A stretch of DNA of 64,000 bases from Varanus komodoensis (lineage: Eukaryota; Chordata; Lepidosauria; Squamata; Varanidae), in contig NW_025335268.1 of assembly GCF_004798865.1 (NCBI RefSeq), positions 57,974,374 to 58,038,373 on the forward strand, given 5' to 3'. How positions within the stretch are numbered: position 1 is the stretch's first letter; each line of letters starts with the position of its first letter. The position numbers and the translations under genes were made by a program. The notes under the pieces were generated by a model that made no database searches, had not been told where the DNA came from, and saw nothing but the letters and a program-made list of their open reading frames with translations. Positions 1-12,029 of this stretch are shown piece by piece.

Positions 1-1195
1 CTTGTATAGTTCTTCTGCGTAATCTTGCCACCTCTTCTTAATCTCTTCTGCCTCTGTTAGGTCCCTGCCATTTTGGTCCTTTATCATGTCCATCTTTGCA
101 TGAAATGTTCCCTTCACATCTCCAATTTTCTTGAAGAGATCTCTGGTCCTCCCTATTCTATTGTTTTCTTCTATTTCTTTACACTGTTCATTTAAGAAGG
201 CATTCTTATCTCTTCTAGCTATTCTCTGGAATTCTGCATTCAATTGGGTGTATCTTTCTCTTTCTCCCTTGCCTTTTGCTTCCCTTCTTTCCTCAGCTAT
301 TTGTAAAGTTTCCTCAGACAGCCATTTTGCTTTCTTGCATTTCTTTTTCTTTGGGATGGTTTTAGTTTCTACCTCTTGTACAATGTTGTGAACCTCCGTC
401 CATAGTTCTTCAGGCACTCTATCAGATCTAATTCTTTAAATATGTTTGTCACTTCTACTGTATATTCATCAGGAATATGATTTAGGTCATACCTGAGTGG
501 CCTAGTGCTTTCCCTACTTTCTTCAATTTAAGCCTAAATTTTGCAACAAGAAGCTCATGATCTGAGCCACAGTCAGCTCCTGGTCTTGTTTTTACTGACT
601 GTATAGAGCTTCTTCATCTTTGGCTGCAGAGCACATAGTCAATCTGATTTCTGTGTTGACCATCTAGTGATGTCCATGTGTAGAGTCATCTCTTTGGTTG
701 TTGGAAAAGAGTGTTTGCTATGACCATCATATTCTCTTGACAAAATTCTACCAGCCTATGCCCGCCTTCATTTTGTACTCCAAGGCCAAACTTGCCTGTT
801 ATTCCGGTTATCTTTTGGCTTCCTACTTTAGCATTTCAGTCCCCCATGATGATAAGGACATCATTTTTTGGTGTTAATTCTAGAAGGTGTTGTGGGCCTT
901 CACAGAACTAGTAAACTTCAGCCTCTTCAGCACCAGTGGTTGGGGCATAGACTTGGGACTACTGTGATGTTGAACGGTTTGCCTTGGATTCAAACTGAGA
1001 TCATTCTATCATTTTGGAGATTGTATCCCAGTTCTGCTTTTCCTACTCTTTTATTGACTATGAAGGCTACTCCATTTCTTCTGAGGGATTCTTGCCCTCA
1101 GTAGTATACCTGATGGTCATCTGAATTAAATTCACCCATTCCTGTCTATTTCAGTTCACTGATTCCTAAGATGTTGATGTTCAGTACTTTTGCAC
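1..1195 (-). mobile_element. BovB-type RTE LINE, 5'-truncated, cut by window edge
   Basis: Read on the minus strand, this is the endonuclease-to-RT linker part of a BovB (RTE clade) LINE. Near 1190-1120 it gives the family segment around ELK-TGMGEFNSDDHQVYY. Near 850-775 it gives GD-NAKVGSQKITGITGKFG, in the endonuclease. At 110-1 it gives IKDQNGRDLTEAEEI followed by KKRWQDYAEELYK, just before the reverse transcriptase. The tryptophan expected after GD is a TGA stop and the frame is interrupted elsewhere, so this copy is dead. The 5' end is truncated inside the endonuclease at about 1195. The RT and 3' tail lie beyond base 1. BovB elements mobilise themselves by target-primed reverse transcription and supply the tail recognised for Sauria SINEs. 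The plus-strand frames here are only shadows of it. Confidence 0.88.
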
Positions 1196-1309
1196 AACAA
1201 CAAATCCTGTTTATACACTAGCTTGGGAGTGGGAGAAATGAAGGTATTTCTATGTAGGAGCAAGCTTTATATTAATTTCACTTGTAGTAGAAGCCAATAC
1301 AAACATACT

Positions 1310-1375
1310 TGGAAGTAAGTCCCATTAAACTCAGTAGTAATTACTTCTGAGTAGACATTATATAATTGCATAAGC
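1310..1375 (+). repeat. Short squamate dispersed repeat (AAGTAAGTCCCATT type)
   Basis: The stretch runs GGAAGTAAGTCCCATT, AAACTCAGTAG, TAATTACTTCTGAGTAGACA. It matches a short non-coding repeat I recognise as common in squamate genomes, but I cannot name its class. More decayed relatives appear near 34549-34615, 38365-38430, 43160-43195, 49195-49245 (minus) and 52620-52680. Confidence 0.5.
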
Positions 1376-2528
1376 TTCCATTTAGCCTAAAGTGCCTGGT
1401 CCTGCCTAATCTAGAAAGCTAACTGGGCTAGGCCTGGTTGAAAACTGGACGGGTGACTTAAATGTTGTGAACTGCCCAAGCTGCTTCAGCTATGGGTGGT
1501 ATAATGTAGCAGTAGTAGTTGTAATGAGCCGTGCTTTTAGACAACTCTGCTGCATGCATTCTGGCATGGGAAGTAATCTGTTTGTTTTTTAAACCCAAAC
1601 TTTCATATGGGAAATTTACAAGCTAAGTGTGCACTGGACCTGAGTTCCAAACACCATCCTTGGTAGGTAAAATGAGCAGAGGAAAGAAAGAGAAGGAAGG
1701 ACACAAATAACCACTTGCTTCACATGTGTGATTTTCATAAGCAATTCTAGGAACCATTGTTTTACCAGAGGGATGGGAGCCTCTATTAGAATTCTCAAAA
1801 ATTCCTGTGGTTTGTTGTGGTAACAACAATCTATGTTGATTTAAACTGGTTTACATTTGGTTGGGCAAAACAAACATTAGGCAAACGAAAAGAGAAAGAA
1901 GAGGAATATTGTTTGTGCGCCAATTTTAAAAAATCAGCATAGTAGCAAAGGAAAGAAAGCATGTTCGCTTCTATTAACTAATGTGTTTTTTACAATCTTG
2001 CTAAAGTTAGCTAAGGTCTTAGCACTATTAGGTTCTCATTTCTGTTGATTCAGTTACTGCTTCCATCCTTTTAGTTGTTTGATTTAACACACACCTCAAA
2101 TTTCAGAAATGGCACACAATTGGCAAGGCATTAATTAGCAACTATTCGTTGCTAAAGGATTTCACCCTGAAAAATGCAAATGGCTGACTAATCAATTTCA
2201 AATGTTGGCTAGGAGGGCAAGAAAGGCACAAAACCTTGAACTACTACTGCTGATGTATATAATATGTTTATCTCCTGTCTACTATGGTCTGTAGTTTCTT
2301 GCTATCTCAAAGGAGCAATGACCTGGCTGCTGTGAATTATGTCAACTTATCTCTGAGATAGGGCATGCCCTAAGTTACCAAGTCACCTATGAATATAACT
2401 CTGATGGACTAAAGAAGGCAAATAAAACTTCTTTCTTCTTTTCAGACAGCATGTCAGAAACCTCTAGATGAAGTCTAGGTGTGTTCATTCTATCAATTTA
2501 ATGTAGCCGTATCACTAGAATAACTACA
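1376..2528. other. No gene recognised; AT-rich unique-looking sequence
   Basis: No open frame longer than 68 codons and no recognised repeat. Around 2131-2181 there is a homeodomain-like TTAATTAGC and an octamer ATGCAAAT about 35 bp apart. This is only suggestive of a regulatory element. Confidence 0.5.
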
Positions 2529-2653
2529 GATATACCTTGATTAACACTGTTAAATGATCACAGAATATTGCTGCATGTATCAAAATCACATTAATCAAAT
2601 CTAATAACCAATGGTACAAATTACAGTTTGTCCATAATACACTTTGGTTACAT

Positions 2654-2897
2654 GTGCATTGCTTACTTGCAGATGTAGATGTGACTTTACCTTGCTCACA
2701 ATACTCATCAGCTTTGATTAAAATTGTCCATATTGTCTGCTCATTAAAGCCAAATTCTCTTGCAATCTTACTTTTACTTTCACCACTTTTAAATTTTGTA
2801 ATTATATCAAGTTTTGTATCTAAGGATATTACTTCGCTTTTCCTTTTTTTTTTTTTTTTTTTTGGCCTGATGGCCTGGTGCTCGGATTCTTTGACAT
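2654..2897 (-). pseudogene. pogo/Tigger-type transposase, N-terminal HTH fragment
   Basis: On the minus strand an ATG at 2897 opens MSKNPSTRPSGQ followed by a lysine run. After the homopolymer the sequence continues as SEVISLDTKLDIITKF, KSGESKSKIAREFGF, NEQTIWTILIKADE. This is the Psq/CENP-B-like helix-turn-helix that begins pogo/Tigger (Tc1/mariner superfamily) transposases. The two parts are in different frames. The break lies in a run of 20 T on the plus strand (2844-2863), so replication slippage is a likely cause. The DDE catalytic domain is absent and the fragment is about 80 codons, against roughly 450-600 in whole family members. A family-like TA-CAGATATACCTTG sequence at about 2527-2541 may be one terminus. 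It is a dead relic and does not code for a working DNA-binding protein. Confidence 0.72.
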
Positions 2898-3159
2898 GGT
2901 CAATGGGTTCTAAAACTTACGATTAATAATTGGAGTTTGTATTACAAACACCACTGACGTTGGCCTCGCAGGAGCCCTGAGATCATGGATGGATGGGAGG
3001 AATGATGTCATCATGCCCACAACAGTTTTGTGCCAGAAATTTGTTTTGCCAGAAAGTATCTTACTTCCAAAATACAAATATTGCAATACTATGCAAAGTT
3101 AAATCTCACTGGAATCAGCTTTGCTTTGGATCTGTCATGAGTACGCCCTTCCTTCTCTC

Positions 3160-3712
3160 TTTTCCTCCCCAGCAGAATCAGATGAAACTTTAGACACACA
3201 GTTCTTTTATTAAACTTAACAGATTATAAAATAGTATAAATCAAAGCAGCGTTCTCCTCAAGATATAGGAGAAGCATCTATCCATGCAAAGGGTTGAATC
3301 CAAACTGAAGCATCCCCTCCTTCCTTCCCTTTCAGAAATCTTCTGACTCTGCCCGCTGGGTGGCATCAGCTGCTTGAGGTGAGATGGCAGGAACTCTGGA
3401 CACTTCATAATTGGTCCACTTGTGTCACCTGTCATCTCCTGAGAGGGTCAAGGCACTCCCTTTCAATCATATCTCCCCACAGTTCTGAAATGACTCCTCC
3501 CTTTTCCCAGGCAGGCTGGTTCTCACCCTCTGCCTGGGAATCTTCACTAGGAAACCTTGAACTGCTAAGTCCTCTGCCCCCATCTGCCCTTCTGCCTCCT
3601 CCTCAGAACTGGACAACTGGACAACAATGGATAATGTGTGGGAGCTGGGCCCCCTCTCTACAGGTTCTTGCTCATACTCATTCCTCATATAGTAGAGCTC
3701 AATGTTCAAGCA
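3160..3712 (-). mobile_element. LTR-retrotransposon-like fossil (solo LTR or LTR end)
   Basis: On the minus strand this GC-richer block ends with an AATAAA-type polyadenylation signal (TTTAATAAAAGAACTG, near 3205-3220). This resembles the U3-R-U5 layout of squamate Gypsy-like LTRs. No gag or pol remains next to it and I could not define clean ends or a target duplication. Family assignment is tentative and the copy is old and broken. Confidence 0.42.
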
Positions 3713-5938
3713 TATGTTTGTAAAAGATAAGTACTATATATATGGTTGAAACATCCTTATTTTTTACATTCAGGAAGGTGTCTGTTTTTTTCCCCAAATA
3801 CAGAGGGAGGACAAATCATACCTACATGCTGAAATATACATTACACTAAAAGTTCTATCACATGAAACAGCTGAATGTGCAACTTGGCCTGCTGAACCAG
3901 GGAAAGGACTTATGGGCTGAATATGCCTCAGATTCCACTGGAACACCTGCAATATAATGGCAAACCTTGAATTTTCTGTGCATTCCCTCCTTCTAATCCC
4001 TTGATGTTCTTTTTTAATGGTTTTCAAACTTATATGCTTTCTGGATATTCTTCATGCATTACCCAGAAACCATTTCAATCTGCCCTGGTTTTATCAGGGA
4101 AACAACTGTGGTCACCCTGGTGGGTGGCTTTGTTGGGATAGAGACAGTGATATTGTTCACCTCTCTCAGCAGCTTTTGGTATTAACAACCAGGGTCTCTT
4201 TCTGGAATGCCTCTGTGAGCTGAGAACTTGAGGCACAGAGAAGTGGTGCTTCTCTTGCAACCTGCAACCCCAATTTCAGATGATAGTACTGGGGGATTGC
4301 TGCTTGACCCCATGTTTGTAACATGGGCAATGGACTGAGAAAAAAATGGAGGTGATTGGTTTTCCCAAGCACCTAGAGTCTTAAGAAAAAGTACTCCACA
4401 TATTAAGGACTGAAAGGGTGAAAAAAGTGGAGGATTTGGCTGTGAAGGGGATTTAAATCATACCCCCACCCTTGCATGAACAAGGGTCATGCATGCCTTT
4501 TCCAGTTGCCTTTTGACAAGTCAAAGTGGTGCCAGCAGGAACCCATGCGGAGCCCCCTCCAATGTTGCAGTGTTGCACCTTGGCAGCAGATTCCTCCCAG
4601 TACATTACACCAGCCAGGACTTCAAAACCCTGCAGATGTGCAAATCTGGCTAAAATAATTATAATACAATATACATTTATCTGCACATTTTCCCAACATC
4701 CACAGCCACTCAGGCACTTCGAAGGAGTTTGAGATCTCTGGGGGGAAATATTAAATGAAAAAGGCCACAGGCAGGTGGAAATGACTCTGAATCATGACAG
4801 CAAGGGCAGGAAGTCTGGGCCAGCCACCCCAAGGGCTGCTTCATACTTGGGAGGTGCTGGCCTCCTAGGGTGAGGGTGAGTTCAAGAAGAGCAGCAAGGA
4901 GTTTTTGTTGCTCTTGCCAAGTGAATCGCTAGCTGCTGGACTGTACACACATGCAATCAGTCTTCCAGAGGATACAGCAACAATCATGGCTCATTGCCCA
5001 TTGTGGGTTGCTGTGGCCTATGAACCAGGTCTCAAGGTTATATGGAGATGTGGAGTCAGGTGCTGAGAATAATACTCAGCTCTATTTCCACTTGTCATCA
5101 AGTGAAGGGAGTCAGATGGCAAGGTGAAGGGAAACAGCCCACCAATGGGAAGCATTTAATGGGAAGCATGCCAACCATAAATGGTCTTCCCATTGAAGAA
5201 CTGGCAAGTTTCCAAGGTTTTCCAGAAGAACTTTGACTTCATATGTAACCCCTTCAAATAAAGAGAGATGATTAATACATAGTTGCCTACCCTGAATTTG
5301 TTTGGTTTGGTGAAAGTGGGGAGAAGACTATACATCAGTGGTGGCCAGATTTCAGGCTTGTGCAAATTATTTTTTTATCAGAGTCCCAAGATTTACTAAA
5401 CAGAACCTGGTAGAAAAGATATACACTAAGAATTTAAAAATTCTAAGCTGAGCAATGTACCCTGAGTACCAAGACTGAATGGAACTCAGTTTTTCCACAC
5501 AAGAATGCATTAGAAATTTGAAGGAAAATGTATGAATATTTGTAGAATACTTTAGTTATTAATACTTCAGTGGCCTTTGTCACATGAGCAACCAGGCAGA
5601 AACATTCTGTTACAGTAACTATAATGGTTGAAATTTTTACCTTTTTCTTAACCCAAGAGAACACGCCTTTGCTGGGTAAATTAGATAGCTTATCCTTACA
5701 GAGACAGCTGTAGAGCTAGACCAGAACATGTGTATCTATCCATCACAGACCAAAGCCAGAACACCCTGCTGTTGCCTTGTGCTAAGCACTGCACTACTAA
5801 GCCCTGAAAGAGATCCTTACTTTCCATGTGGACATCAGAAACTTTGTATGACAAGAAAAGGTGGCACAAAGAGAGTCAAACATAGGAGAGGATTCATTTG
5901 ACCTTTAGACTGGCAAATTCTCATTCATGGAACTGAAC
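3713..5938. other. No gene recognised
   Basis: Mixed-composition DNA without recognised protein similarity; frames are under 90 codons. A 20-bp string at 4827-4846 recurs exactly at 60083-60102, so a low-copy repeat may be hidden here. Confidence 0.5.
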
Positions 5939-6015
5939 CAGCCTTCCCTGATACAGCACCCTCAAAAATCGCTGGACTCCAACACATTTGGAGGGCATCA
6001 AGCTTGGGAAGACTG
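5939..6015. mobile_element. Palindromic hAT-like MITE, internally deleted copy
   Basis: It opens CAGCCTTCCCTGATAC and closes with GGGCATCAAGCTTGGGAAGACTG, whose reverse complement resembles the opening. The core has lost the usual central part of the family and only about 77 bp remain. The family pattern is a long imperfect palindrome around ACAACTCCCATCATCC. No clear target duplication is visible. Confidence 0.5.
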
Positions 6016-8254
6016 CTTAATACTAATGCAATGCAGTCTATAGCTAAGCAAAGATGGTACACTTTTTTATGTTTTAAGCAAATAAGAAAATGAACGATAT
6101 GCGAATTCTAAAAGTAGTAATGTTAGCTATCTCAATGACCCTCTGCAGCTGTATTCTCTGTGTATTGCTCACGCTTTGATTTATAGCTTCTAGAGCTGCA
6201 GGGGGTATTACTTACCTTCCTTCTACACAGCACAACAACAAACTGCATTTCTGAAAGAAGACCTTAATTCAAGTAGTTGAAAATAGCCTGTAAATTTAAA
6301 AGATGTCCCTCAACAACAAAGGCTATAGGTTTGCTTGGGATAGAGAGGGAAGGAAAGGGTTGCATTTCTTCTTTGTGTTTATGAACTCAGAGCAAGTGAC
6401 CTGAATCTCCTCTATACCCTGCCTTCCTCGTAGCCTATAGCTTAGATTATTCACTTCTTAGCAAAAACACCACCTGCCATATGGACAGGAGATTAATTGT
6501 GCTGCATTTACATTAATAAAATATGTGTCAGAACTGCCCCATATCCATTTTCTTTGTCACAACGGTGTTTAAACATGCTTGGGTTAAGAAATCCTCAAAA
6601 TTCATCTAGGAGACTAACAGGGGAGACTCTCTGTCACATACTTTGGACTATTGTTATAATAGGACTCTACACTGCTTCTAAAAAAAATCCCATTGGAGTT
6701 GAAATGAATACCTACTATGTCCCATTGTTAACAACCCTCTCTTTTTCCGAACTTCACAAGATCTTGCCAAATTCTCAGATGAATTACGCTGAATTCCATA
6801 CATCACAGAACACGCTACTGCAAGAAAGTGACCAGCCAGAACAAAGATGACTTGTTATCTGCTAAACTTTGGCAATGGAACTGAAACATTGGTGATAATA
6901 ACAGGGTTATGAAGGAGAGGAGAAAATCCTCTAAATAGCAGCAACAACAATGGCAAGGCCTTATTTGAACCTTTTGAAAAGTGGTAGACTTAATGGGGAT
7001 GAACAAAAGTTGTGGGAACACAAAAGTTCAAGTCAATTATATCTCTCGGGTCTTAATACTGTAGGCCTCTCTCTTGAATTCAAAGCATGCTAGTAATACA
7101 CCTCTTGGAAAATAGGTCACATTTTTTGGGGAAGGTCTTTCTCAGGGCTTCTTTTCTTTGGGCCCCAATATGGCAGGAGGTACAACCAGGTCTTGTAGGG
7201 TGCATTGCACCAAGATCATGAGTGACTAGAACAGATTAGAAGACCCTTCCTGAATCTGTGCCGATAGTGCCACAGCATCTGTGCGTTCTACATTCTGTAG
7301 CTCAGTTCTGAAGCTTACCAGTGCCAGAGATCTTGTTCCTGTGTCAGAGAAACACACCCTTAACTTAACACAGTAGGCAGCCATGTACAAAGAAAGCCAT
7401 TATTATGCACTTTCCCCTGCTTTTCAGGGGTAATTTGAACACCTGTGCCCAGATTCATCAGCACAGAGTGCCTGTTTCACATCTCACATTTCAGCACAGG
7501 GGGAGGAGGAAAGCCAGCTCCACCCGCAACTGAACAGGATCTTTGCCCAGATAAGGGTCTGAACCATATAGATATGCTATGTCCTGAACAGTACAGATAT
7601 GCTGTATCATAAGCTATGTGCATTCTCTGATCACACATGCTGCATAAGGAACGAGGAACTGAGTGCATGGTGCATCTCAGGTCTTTACTGGAAGACACAA
7701 AAGAAGACATCCAAATTAACTAAGCTAATCTATGCACATTTGCTACTTTTTCTGCCTGTGTACTGACTGAGGAATCTAGCTTATCTAGGGGATAAGTGGG
7801 GCTACTTTGAAGCACATTTTTAATTTTTACTCTAAATAGAGTGCCATCCTAGGCAAGTTCAAACAGAAAGAAGTCCTGCAGCTCCCAATGTTAAGCCAGC
7901 CACACTTTTCTGTCTAAACATGCATAGGACTGAGCCCTTGTTAAATTAGTTTTAGAATGCACAAAATCTCCACTGATTTGGCAGCTTCTATGCTTCTGGT
8001 TTAGTAGCTCTCGCACTGAACTACAATTAGAAGTACAGGAAGTGGCAGGGGAGGTGTGTTAAGTGTGTGTGGGAGAGTGGGGGGGGTTATCCTTAGGATA
8101 AAAAGCAATTGCTTCTGCTCTTTGCAGTTTTTATGTCCTACTATGAAGATTGCAATTATTCTTCATTATTCTGCAATGAAGAAGCAAGATAATACACTGT
8201 CTCAACTAAAGAAGTTGTGCATACTTCCCTCCAGGTGGGGAAGTGTGTTTGAAA
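6016..8254. other. No gene recognised
   Basis: No protein similarity, RNA gene or strong repeat. Traces of the AAGTAAGTCCCATT-type dispersed repeat may occur near 7905-7935. Confidence 0.5.
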
Positions 8255-8322
8255 TGGCTGCCTTGGCTGGGGATGATGGGGGTTGTAGTCTACAGGGCAG
8301 CAGGTTGGAAAAGGCTAATGTA
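8255..8322. mobile_element. Palindromic hAT-like MITE, half copy
   Basis: Contains GGCTGGGGATGATGGG, GGTTGTAGTCTACAGGGC and AGCAGGTTGGAAAAGGCT, the right half of the palindromic family also seen at 61881-62015. Confidence 0.55.
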
Positions 8323-8759
8323 GCACATCAGTTTCACAACACAGCATCTCTTTTGTTTGTGAGAAGGCTGGAAAAAGGAAATGGAGATTACAAATCTCCA
8401 GACTTTAGAAGGTCAGGAACTACAGTACTTCCAATCCCAACACAAATCATGGATTCTACTTTTAATTCATGATTATGGGTGGCCACCTTTGTTTGTCTTT
8501 CTCTGTTTTTCTTCCTCCCTTTCCCATCCAAAAAAAGGGGGGAAATGCTCAAATGCTGCCAAGAAAACCCACTTTAGACATGGTTATAAACCAGTTACGG
8601 GTCACAGAGGCAACACAAGAACTGAAGATCGGTTGGAAAACCATGTGTGCCACAGTAAACATAGAAAGTGGCAACAATCTCTACAGCCTGATCACACTAA
8701 TACAATCATCAGAGGCTTTTGATACATACTGATTTGCTCCATTTATCTCTATGGCTTTG

Positions 8760-10500
8760 ACATGGCTGTTGTGGGACCTCTCTCCAGTTCAGGGAGAGCT
8801 TCCACCTCACACACAGATCCAAGCCCAGAGGAGGAGCTGGTAGTGTCCGGCCCAGCTATAGGTAGCAGAAAGTTGATTCAGCTCAGCTGGCCTCCTGCCC
8901 GCTGGCGAACAGGAGAAAGGAGGCACTGGAGACTGATGCTGCTAATTCTCCTCAGGCTGAAGATGCAACCTTGGCCCAGGTGTTGCTGATCAGGCAGGGG
9001 CATCTTCCCTGGCAGCAGGGTGAGGGCTCTGTGAGATGAGGTTTCCCAGGGATGTCTCCTTGGGCTCACTGACAGCAACTGAGGGCAGGACAGGAGCACC
9101 TGGTCAGGCATACTGAGTTTCCCTGCCAGGACTTAGAATTAGATACTGATCCTTAAAGTTGCTCTGCTGTATGTAAGAACTGAGCTCCCCAGCGCCTTCG
9201 CAGGGGACAGCACCACCTGGTAATGCTTTCTGCCACATGTGGAAACATGAGTGTTAGGTGAGGCATTGGCAGGGGACTGGATTTTGGGAGACTGAATACC
9301 AGGCTCATGGACTGTAGGCTCAGAGAGGGACACTAGAGGCACCCTGACAGCCAGAATTTGCAATAGGGATGACCTCTGACAGAAGTGTGAGCACAAGGGG
9401 AATAATTACGATTATTATGATTATATTACAGATTATGGAATACACTCCCCAGGGAGGCTCGCCTGGCCCCAAGCCTATATTCTTTTCAGCACCAGGTTAA
9501 AACCTTTTTATTTAATCATTATTTTAAAAATTAGCATTTTTGGTAATTCACAGTCGTTTTTGTTTTGCTTTTGATTCATTTGTATTGGGTTTTGGTCATT
9601 TTATTATATTGTTGCATTGATTGTTTCTATGGTTATTAGTTTTAATCTTGTAAGCCGTCCTGAGATTTGATAGTGAAGGACGGCATATAAATGTTTTAAA
9701 TAAATAAACTCAAGAACAGGGTTTGATAGTGACTCTTGCAGTGATTACTGGAGGCCAGGACAAAACAGCTGCTGTGTAAGGAATGGGGGTATTTATCTCT
9801 TGAGCAGTCAAGCCTCTGCTGCCGAAAACCTGCCTGCTGAAGCACGGAAGCGCACAGTTCCCTTGCAGCTGCAGCGATGGCCAACTTATCCCCTGCTACT
9901 CACCTCGGCTTATCAAATCCAGGCCTCCTCAGCACTGCCTCATCCTGCTGGGCAGCTGTTATGATGAGTGACAGTAACTGGGGCTGTGCTCAGCCTGACT
10001 CTTTCCTGGAGCTTGAGCCTCGGTGCTAGGCCCAGATTTCTGAGGGCCCTTTGGAGGTCTGTCTGCAATGCCCTCCTTTCCTCCGAGCCCACCTCGTCAC
10101 CACCACCATTGCCGGCTGCTCTTGCTGCTGCTCCTCTTTCTAATCATTGCCACCCTAGATGACTTTAGTTAGTGAGCCCTGCTGGGGTGTGCCGCTTGAT
10201 TGGCAGCCGCCCAACATGCCTACTCTTCATGCTGGCCCTGTCCTCAATCCAGAACTGACTATACTCAGCCTTTCATTGCTTGGAGCCTGATCTACCTTCC
10301 TGGATCCTGCCTGGCTCTAACTATCCTCCTTCCTGTGGCACCTTTGGGTCTTGATCTATTTGCTCCAGTACAAACTGTTCCCTTGTCTCAGGCTCAGAAG
10401 GCAACAATGGCCATGTTTCAAGCCTGCTATGACCTGAACCATGGTTCTGTAGGTACCATGTATCTTTTCCAGTTTCACAGTGGCCACAGCTAAAGGCCTG
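8760..10500 (+). mobile_element. Decayed LTR-retrotransposon-like region
   Basis: GC-rich, low-complexity sequence unlike its flanks. The right part (about 10200-10400) reads like a squamate LTR or leader, with repeated CTGCCTGGCTCTAACTATCC-style pyrimidine-rich phrases. An L2 3' end has inserted into it at 9433-9708. I could not find matching long terminal repeats or recognisable gag-pol protein, so the call is weak. If correct, it is an old, broken fossil predating the L2 insertion. Confidence 0.33.
9433..9708 (+). mobile_element. L2-group LINE 3' end
   Basis: The start translates as LWNTLPREARLAPSLYSF followed by a ...KTFLFNHYF segment, the conserved carboxyl end of L2 ORF2. A 3' UTR follows, with the tail hairpin AAGCCGTCCTGAG...GACGGCATATAAATG and a terminal TTTTAAATAAATAAA. 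The 5' truncation is severe, with about 35 codons of ORF left. It interrupts the LTR-like block around it, which dates it as the later arrival. Confidence 0.85.
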
Positions 10501-12029
10501 TTTTAATAACCCCAGATCTGGGAATTGATGTTCGATTCAACCCTTCCTTGCCAGGCATTAACTTTTCAAAACCAACTAAGGATAATATTTTCCAAGGCCA
10601 TACATGATATTTTCATTTACTGCTGAGAAACTCTATGTCATTTTAGTTGCTATATACATGTAAGCTGCATCAGTTGCAGATTTGTCTGTGTAGTTTTCCG
10701 GGCTTTTATAAGGAGGCACATGAGGAAGACTTTACCCATCTGGACCGGTGTCTGAATCCTAAGTCATTTAATTGGAAAGTTACCTGTAGCCTTACTCTGC
10801 ATCTTGAAATAACCCAACGGATGAAGTGAAGAAAGAATTAGAGCTTTGTGCAATATACATTCTGGTAGGTGAGCTTCTAATACATTCCTCTCTCTAATCA
10901 ATCCTGCACTTGAGATAGCACAGGGAATGAACCTCCTGCATGGAGCAGTGTTTATTACAGTAGAGCAGGTGATTCATCGGGTACAGGAAATGCCCAATTA
11001 CAGTGTATTTTCCCAATCCTGTTTCATAAACTCCTATTGCACAAGTCAGTGTATGTGCAGCATTTATCCCTTCTCCCTGGTTCATTAATGCTCGTTTCAT
11101 GCCAGATCCTCCAATTTGCCTGCTGGAAGAAGCACACACTAACTATGCCTGTGCTGCTACAGGACAGAAATCAAGCAAACCAAATGAACAATAAGAACAA
11201 ACAAAACAGATGCTGACTTTGTAACTCATGTGATGTGCACTGCTAGTTTGTCATTCGCCCATTCTAGCTAACTACAGCTTTGCATAGATGCAAATTAAAA
11301 CCATAATTCTGAAGATACGTATGGAACTATATCCCAAACCAAAAGTGTTTGGTTGACTAACATGAAGTACTATGACGCTTATTTGCTCTTTCCAAGATAA
11401 ATAATTGCTCAGAGCTCTGGTTTATGGGACTATAAAGTCACCAGATAAATACCAAGTTTTGTGCAAAGCATGTGTAAATTTCAAGGGAACAGGGGAGACA
11501 TCAAAGCGTTACATTTTCAACACCAAAATAATAACCATTTTGAGTAAATAGAGACTTTCATTTACAGTAAAGGCACATGATTAAAGTAGTAATCACACTC
11601 TCATGACTGCAGATAGCGCAGTATGCAGCATATGCAGCTCATGTAGGTCTTCGCCTTTAGCCATAATCAAGAGGTATTAACCTCGCAGTGGAAAAATGCT
11701 GCATGAGGTACTGAAGTAAAACGATGACAGAAGCAAAGTGGGACAGGCAAAGGGTTTGTATTAAATGACAGTTATGTAAGAAATAACTTAATACCTGAAC
11801 ACAAATAGGCTGATTAACATTCATGAAATGAGATTCATCAATCCTCTTCATAAAAGTGAAGCCAACATTTATGTCACGATTCCTTCCTCAATGGCACTAA
11901 GAGCAGCAGGAGTCCAAGTGGGTCGCTGTGGAGTCACTGTGTTGTCCAGTCAACCATTTGTCAAAGGAACAAAATGATCTGATAACTGCTTTTTTCATTC
12001 AATTCACAGATAAAAGAAGGCTATATTAA
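10501..12029. other. No gene recognised
   Basis: AT-rich sequence with no recognised repeat, RNA gene or protein similarity; frames are under 85 codons. Confidence 0.5.

Noticed and set aside
131-391. 86-codon plus-strand frame with hydrophobic, leucine-rich text
   Set aside because: It is antisense to the BovB linker, whose minus-strand protein is recognisable; the hydrophobicity comes from reversed lysine and glutamate codons.
8056-8472. 138-codon open frame
   Set aside because: Runs through a half copy of the palindromic hAT-like element (8255-8322) and has no family similarity.
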